This document shows, piece after piece, positions 59,659 to 64,000 of a stretch of DNA of 64,000 nucleotides. Positions within the stretch are counted from its first letter, which is position 1. Each line of letters opens with the position of its first letter. This DNA comes from a virus: the IMG/VR virus record IMGVR_UViG_3300045970_000027, positions 1 through 64,000 of that record; one strand, 5' to 3'. The position numbers and the translations under genes are program-made. Under the pieces are notes generated by a model, which searched no databases, was not told the DNA's origin, and was given only the letters and a program-made list of their open reading frames with translations.

Positions 59659-60879
59659 TTATACGGCTACCCATTGGGCTACCTTGCCGTCGGGGCGGTA
59701 CGTCATCCCCACCACAAACGACGGGCTGAGGATCTTCAACCGGCTGGCAGACCCAGTCATCGGGGACCAGCCCTGCTGCGCTTCCTGCGCGAGGTTCCGG
59801 TATCGGGTCGTGGGTGGGACGGACCTCTGAGGGCTGACCTCATCTGTGCTGATGATCGTCTCGCATGTGTATTCACCACGGGTGATCCGATGCGTGACAC
59901 TCTTGACGATCCAGTAGCCGGTAGCCGTCTTATCGTTAGTCGCCAAGTAGACCGGTCGGTACGGCGCGATGAAGGGGTCACCCTTACCGAAGACCCGTCC
60001 GTCGTACGCCATCATCCCTTGGTCGGCCATCCCCTTGGCGAGTAACTGTGCGTCGGCTCGACTATGCGCGATGATACTTGGGTTGTACTTCTCGTACGCC
60101 GGGATGGATGCCTTGCTCGACCGGACAGCCGAGCGAGGGGACTCTCGTACGGCTACTGGCTCTGTGTCATTTGGTCCAAGCGAGACCACGACAGCGGTAT
60201 CGGACTCATCATCTTCGTCGTCCGAGGTATTCCCGAGAAGGGTGTCGACATCGAGTACGGTCGTCGGGTACTGAGTTGCGACCGACGCGGTTGCCAGTAT
60301 GGGGGCGACACTGGAGAACGCCTTGATCATCTCCTTGAGCGGGAGGAAGTAGAGGGTCGTCCCTTCCGCACGCAGGACGTACCCGGTCGTCTTAGCCAAC
60401 TTGGTCAAGACTTCCCAGTACGTCTCCCCACCCTGAACGATCTGCTTCTTGCGTAGTCCGTGCTGCTTCGTGACGACCTTGAACCCCAGTCGCTTCCCGA
60501 TGTCCTGCGCTATCTCAGGTGCGGTGTGGTTCCTCCAAGTGTTCCTTGCCGTCGCCCTGAACTCTCGGCTGGCGGCAACACAGGTGATCTCTCGCTCGTA
60601 GTGGCTATCCTCTACGTGGGTGACCGGAGCGACCTTGCTGACGTAGCCCAAGAACATGGCTGACATCCCGTCCCCATCCCGGTATACGACCTGAATGGGG
60701 GTGTTCGGGTAGAGCGTGTCGAAGTACTCCGTAGACCGGGACCGGACAGTCAGGGTCAGGAGGTCGTGCTTGCGGATCTCTTGGTGTAGACGGAACTCGC
60801 GCCAGTCCATGGTGGCCGACGTATCGCTGAGAGGGAGGGTCACGCTGAACCCACCCTTGAACGTGGAGGTACGGCTCAT
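59659..60879 (-). CDS. Baseplate hub protein (gpD/gp27-like)
   Basis: 406 codons from ATG 60879. FRLHQEIRKHDLLTLTVRS near the start and RHNTWRNHTAPEIAQDIGK-like phrases fit late-control protein D. It forms the hub over the spike. Overlaps the LysM gene by 4 nt. Confidence 0.75.
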   Translation of the reverse strand: MSRTSTFKGGFSVTLPLSDTSATMDWREFRLHQEIRKHDLLTLTVRSRSTEYFDTLYPNTPIQVVYRDGDGMSAMFLGYVSKVAPVTHVEDSHYEREITCVAASREFRATARNTWRNHTAPEIAQDIGKRLGFKVVTKQHGLRKKQIVQGGETYWEVLTKLAKTTGYVLRAEGTTLYFLPLKEMIKAFSSVAPILATASVATQYPTTVLDVDTLLGNTSDDEDDESDTAVVVSLGPNDTEPVAVRESPRSAVRSSKASIPAYEKYNPSIIAHSRADAQLLAKGMADQGMMAYDGRVFGKGDPFIAPYRPVYLATNDKTATGYWIVKSVTHRITRGEYTCETIISTDEVSPQRSVPPTTRYRNLAQEAQQGWSPMTGSASRLKILSPSFVVGMTYRPDGKVAQWVAV

Positions 60880-61145
60880 CCGACAACTACCGAGGTACCG
60901 GCAACCAGACTAAGGGGGTCGATGGTCTCCCCGTTCGCATCGAGGATCATCCACCAGTTGCTCGACTTGTCAGCAAACCTTCTTCCCAGAGTGTCCAGCC
61001 GGTCACCCTCCCGCCAGTGGTAGACGCGGCTAGCCGCTATTGGGGTAACCGCCTCACGCATGACGGTAGGCCGGGTAACCCCAGACCGCTCGTCAAGGAT
61101 GAACTGGGCAGGGGTGGCCGCGTACCGGCTAGTCAGGTAGATCAT
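60876..61145 (-). CDS. LysM-domain baseplate protein (gp53-like)
   Basis: 89 codons from ATG 61145. VYHWREGDRLDTLGRRFADK and NWWMILDANGETIDPLSL form one LysM repeat, common in myovirus baseplate/hub proteins. The longer upstream frame is a shadow. Confidence 0.75.
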   Translation of the reverse strand: MIYLTSRYAATPAQFILDERSGVTRPTVMREAVTPIAASRVYHWREGDRLDTLGRRFADKSSNWWMILDANGETIDPLSLVAGTSVVVG

Positions 61146-61153
61146 GGGTAGTC

Positions 61154-62515
61154 CTAACTGGGCTCGGGGAAGCGGGCTGGGTGAACGTTCGGGTTGATCC
61201 TGCTGGAGTCCCACACGACAGGACTCTGTGCCGGAATCGTGAATGAGTTGAGCGGGTAGGCCACGCCAGACGCACTGGGCACCACGGTCGTGACCCCGTT
61301 CGATGTGGAGATGTAACCGTTCGGTTTTGGTGCGTACCCAGCAGTCGGAGTTCCCCCGAAGTAGGGGAGCGACCCCGGTCCGGTGTACGACCCGCCGCCG
61401 TCACTGGGGTACTCCGCGATGTCCTGCGTCGTAGTGTCCAGAGCCGGGTTGTTCGTACCGTCTGGGTACCTAGCGAAGGTGACTGAGACCTGCGTCCACA
61501 TTGGCACCATGCGAGTGTTGAACGAGAGGTGCTGGTACGAGATGCTCTGGACACGACCGAGGTAGCGCTGGCCGTGCCTGACCTTGCCGGGTGAGGCCCC
61601 CGCGTTGAAGTCGAGGATAGTGGGGACCCCGAAGGCAATGCCGACGTCTGCGGTCGTCCCACGGAGGAGGGTCTCCCACGGCTTCCCAAGGAGGGTACGG
61701 AAGAGGTACTCCATGTCGTAGAGCGTGCCTCGGGTGTAGATCCCCTCGATCTCCTCGTCGGTCAGTGGGCGGCCGTAGAAGTACGACATCGTGTCACGGT
61801 CGGGAACGTACAGGCCGGTATTGCTGAGGAACCACGCCTTCTTAGGTTCGTTCGCCAGTGCATTCTGGTAAGCACTCCAGTTCCTAGCCTTCCGGAGGCT
61901 GTTAACAAGTTTCTGCCACTTCGCGTGCTCCTTCTGGAATCGGGAGTTGGCGTTCTCACCGTACGCGAACCTCTGGATCAAGGCCATGTCCTCGATGCGG
62001 TTGAGGAAGATCGTGAACGAGACCACGGGCTGGCTATCGGCCGAGGGTGTGATCGGCATCGACTGGTCTGCCCCAGTCATGATGACGGTCGGGTTGATCT
62101 GAGTACTGCTGATCCCCATGGCGTGCTCGATGGTCGACGGGTTGTAGTGGAACCGGAAGCCGTACCTGTTCCCATCCCTGCCGGACGCCGACGGGTCCGT
62201 TGAGAGCGCGTAGTCCTTAGGGAACTGGACGTGCTGGAAGAGGACGCCCTTCCGCTCCCGACGCAGGCTCGCCCGGTCGGGACCCATGACCTGTGACCGG
62301 TGCGCGCTACCACTCCCCTCACTGAGAGTCGGGTCAGTAGTGTCGTCGTCTACGTAAGCGCCGGATGCAGCCCGGTGCATCGGTGGGTTGAAGAGGACTT
62401 CCTGCCACGACTTCGGCCACGCGCTAGCCGCCTTAACCGGGCGCTTAGCCGCGTTGGCCACAGTGGACGACGTAGACGACGCTGCCCCACTGCTAGGCGG
62501 CTCTGGGGCTCTCAT
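61154..62515 (-). CDS. Tail/baseplate protein
   Basis: 453 codons from ATG 62515. Ala/Ser-rich start, then beta-rich core (GRVQSISYQHLSFNTRMVPM) and Pro/Gly tail. Position between tape measure and LysM protein fits a hub-adaptor protein. No family recognised for certain. Confidence 0.65.
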   Translation of the reverse strand: MRAPEPPSSGAASSTSSTVANAAKRPVKAASAWPKSWQEVLFNPPMHRAASGAYVDDDTTDPTLSEGSGSAHRSQVMGPDRASLRRERKGVLFQHVQFPKDYALSTDPSASGRDGNRYGFRFHYNPSTIEHAMGISSTQINPTVIMTGADQSMPITPSADSQPVVSFTIFLNRIEDMALIQRFAYGENANSRFQKEHAKWQKLVNSLRKARNWSAYQNALANEPKKAWFLSNTGLYVPDRDTMSYFYGRPLTDEEIEGIYTRGTLYDMEYLFRTLLGKPWETLLRGTTADVGIAFGVPTILDFNAGASPGKVRHGQRYLGRVQSISYQHLSFNTRMVPMWTQVSVTFARYPDGTNNPALDTTTQDIAEYPSDGGGSYTGPGSLPYFGGTPTAGYAPKPNGYISTSNGVTTVVPSASGVAYPLNSFTIPAQSPVVWDSSRINPNVHPARFPEPS

Positions 62516-62727
62516 ACGTGACCTCCATTCAGGTAGCGGAGGTAGGTCAGGTCACCGGGGAACTCGTAGACCGACGTGTCAGCGCGAGTGGTGGAGAGTC
62601 CGGCTGCCATGTTCGCACCCGAGCGGTGGAGCGCCTCCAGAACAGCCTTGCTTCTCTGCGAGTAGAGGACCCCCGACAACGGGCTGGCTGGGCGGCGGGA
62701 TAGATCAACGATGTCAACCGTCTTCAT
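62512..62727 (-). CDS. Small tail-operon protein
   Basis: 71 codons from ATG 62727, overlapping both tail neighbours by 4 nt. Mixed alpha/beta, no motif. Probably a baseplate or assembly factor. Confidence 0.6.
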   Translation of the reverse strand: MKTVDIVDLSRRPASPLSGVLYSQRSKAVLEALHRSGANMAAGLSTTRADTSVYEFPGDLTYLRYLNGGHV

Positions 62728-64000
62728 CGGGTACGCATCCTCTCGTTCTTGGAGTCCTTCTTGAGTTCGCGCTTGACGATGTTCACAAGCCGCATGGCTT
62801 CATCGTTCGACGCGTTAGTCAGACTGACGTTGATAGTGACGTCCCCACCCCGCTTAGTACCCGAGAGCGCCTCATCGAGCGCCGCTCTGAACTGCTGGCC
62901 TTGGTACGCCGGGAGGACGGTCTCCCCAGCATGGAGTTGGGCGGTCTGGTCGTTGGTCACGTTGTACGCACCCTGCGAGTAGCCGGGGAGGTTGTGCTTG
63001 GTCCCCCACTTAGACGCGACGATGGCGTCGTACACCGCCTGCTGGTTACCACCAGACTTGAAGGCGTTGACGATCTCGTCGTAGCCGTATGCAGTGTGGT
63101 TCCCGCTAGTGAGCGTGTTCACCGTGGCGGTGATCCCAGAGTTCCAGTCGGAGTACGCCTTGATGCTCTTCTGGCTTGTTCCGGCCGAGCGTGACCCCGG
63201 CATGGACAACGTGGTGTTGAGCGGGTTGTACTTCGCGCTGTTGTGCCAGTTACCACCTTCGGCGGCCATCCACTTGAGCATGGCGGCCACGTTCGACTTC
63301 GACGTCGGGGCACCTATTCCGGAAAGGATGGCGGCAGCCACCTTCCTCTCCGACGCGCTCCCCTTGACGTTGGTTGTAGCCCCCGTCGTTCCTCCGAGAT
63401 CGCTGCCACCAGCAGACGTGGTGTTACCTGCCTCCCCCGTCTTGTTGGAGAGGGGGTCTATCTGACGGTAGTTGGGGGAACCAAAGATGCTCGACCCAGA
63501 CCCCAGCATGTTGGTCGACATCGGGTTAGCCATCGCGCTAGCCGACAGTCCGAGACCTTCAGGAAGGACGGGAGTTCCACTGGTCGTCGCAGGGGTAGCG
63601 CTCGCCGAACTGGCTGCCTGAGACGAGCCACCCACGGCTCCTGTAGCCGTCGTACGGCCTTGGAAGTACGGGGTGGTCCATCCGTAGTACTTACCGCCTA
63701 ACTGCCGTGACGCGTCCGACAGTGGCATGACGGTGGGGGTTCCACCGCCCTTGTGGGTGGTCGAAACCATGGCACCCTTAGCGCCGTATCCAGTGACGAT
63801 GGCGACGTGCCCACTCTTGCCGGTATCCCAGAAGACGAGTGACCCAACAGGAGGGTTGGTATCCCCCTGATGCCGGTAGCGGTCGGGCGTTGCCTGCCAG
63901 TGAGTGCGTGCGTCGGCATAGCCAGAGTGCTCAAGGCCGTACGCGTTCGCGACGTAGTGGTCGCAGAGGCCGGGGAACTTACCCTTCATGTTCTGCGAAG
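62724..64000 (-). CDS. Tape measure protein C-terminus with CHAP and lysozyme-like domains, 5' end outside window
   Basis: Open frame of 425 codons to the window edge. GLCDHYVANAYGL and SGHVAIVTG (first 70 residues) are the Cys and His motifs of a CHAP/NlpC-P60 peptidase. Further on AAMLKWMAAEGGNWHN with NPLNTT looks like a lysozyme-like domain. The end has LHAGETVLPAYQGQQF, typical of tape-measure C-termini. Such domains open peptidoglycan during DNA injection. Confidence 0.75.
   Translation of the reverse strand, partial: SQNMKGKFPGLCDHYVANAYGLEHSGYADARTHWQATPDRYRHQGDTNPPVGSLVFWDTGKSGHVAIVTGYGAKGAMVSTTHKGGGTPTVMPLSDASRQLGGKYYGWTTPYFQGRTTATGAVGGSSQAASSASATPATTSGTPVLPEGLGLSASAMANPMSTNMLGSGSSIFGSPNYRQIDPLSNKTGEAGNTTSAGGSDLGGTTGATTNVKGSASERKVAAAILSGIGAPTSKSNVAAMLKWMAAEGGNWHNSAKYNPLNTTLSMPGSRSAGTSQKSIKAYSDWNSGITATVNTLTSGNHTAYGYDEIVNAFKSGGNQQAVYDAIVASKWGTKHNLPGYSQGAYNVTNDQTAQLHAGETVLPAYQGQQFRAALDEALSGTKRGGDVTINVSLTNASNDEAMRLVNIVKRELKKDSKNERMRTR

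Overview
This window is a 64 kb piece of a temperate, myovirus-like phage (or prophage) of a GC-rich actinobacterium. Actinobacterial markers are a WhiB-family protein, an Lsr2-type DNA-binding domain, a SpoVS-like protein, a secreted Rpf/lysozyme-like enzyme, a B12-dependent ribonucleotide reductase, and an attP core that copies the 3' part of an actinobacterial tRNA-Pro(GGG). No capsid, portal or terminase gene was recognised; they probably lie outside the window. The right edge cuts the tape-measure gene and the left edge cuts a small reverse-strand gene.

Layout. (1) 1-3838, reverse strand: small membrane or secreted proteins, two large proteins of unknown role and an HExxH metallopeptidase. 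(2) 3839-5719: a gene-free divergent region of almost 1.9 kb with several repeats. (3) 5720-16730, forward strand: many small genes joined by 4-nt overlaps, a HAD phosphatase, and a MoxR-type AAA+ ATPase paired with a VWA protein that also carries HELAH. (4) 16711-21376, lysogeny module: antisense Lsr2-like gene, excisionase-like HTH gene, lipoprotein, C2H2 zinc-finger protein, attP, tyrosine integrase and a family of small Cys-rich paralogues, closed by a strong terminator. (5) 21430-52735, reverse strand: class II RNR, endonuclease VII-like nuclease, nucleotidyltransferase, metallophosphoesterase, SpoVS, RuvC, Cas4-like nuclease, WhiB, PD-(D/E)XK nuclease, lysin, RecA, RNA ligase, DNA polymerase I, ssDNA-binding protein, SNF2 helicase, primase, DnaB helicase, helicase loader and DnaD-like protein. 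(6) 52766-64000, reverse strand: small membrane protein, tail fibres, baseplate (OB-fold spike, J-like, gp25-like, hub, LysM) and the C-terminus of the tape measure.

How it works together. The phage carries its own replication and recombination machinery, nucleotide supply and possible RNA repair (HAD phosphatase plus RNA ligase). Two dispersed DNA motifs overlie the gene map. One is a 13-bp palindrome, TTCAC-R-S-Y-GTGAA, seen 15 times plus one near match, often directly before a ribosome-binding site and sometimes inside genes; it behaves like an operator/stoperator set. The other is an oriented element, TCTG(G/A)CTA, mostly reading with transcription. Both were found by eye and the counts may be incomplete.
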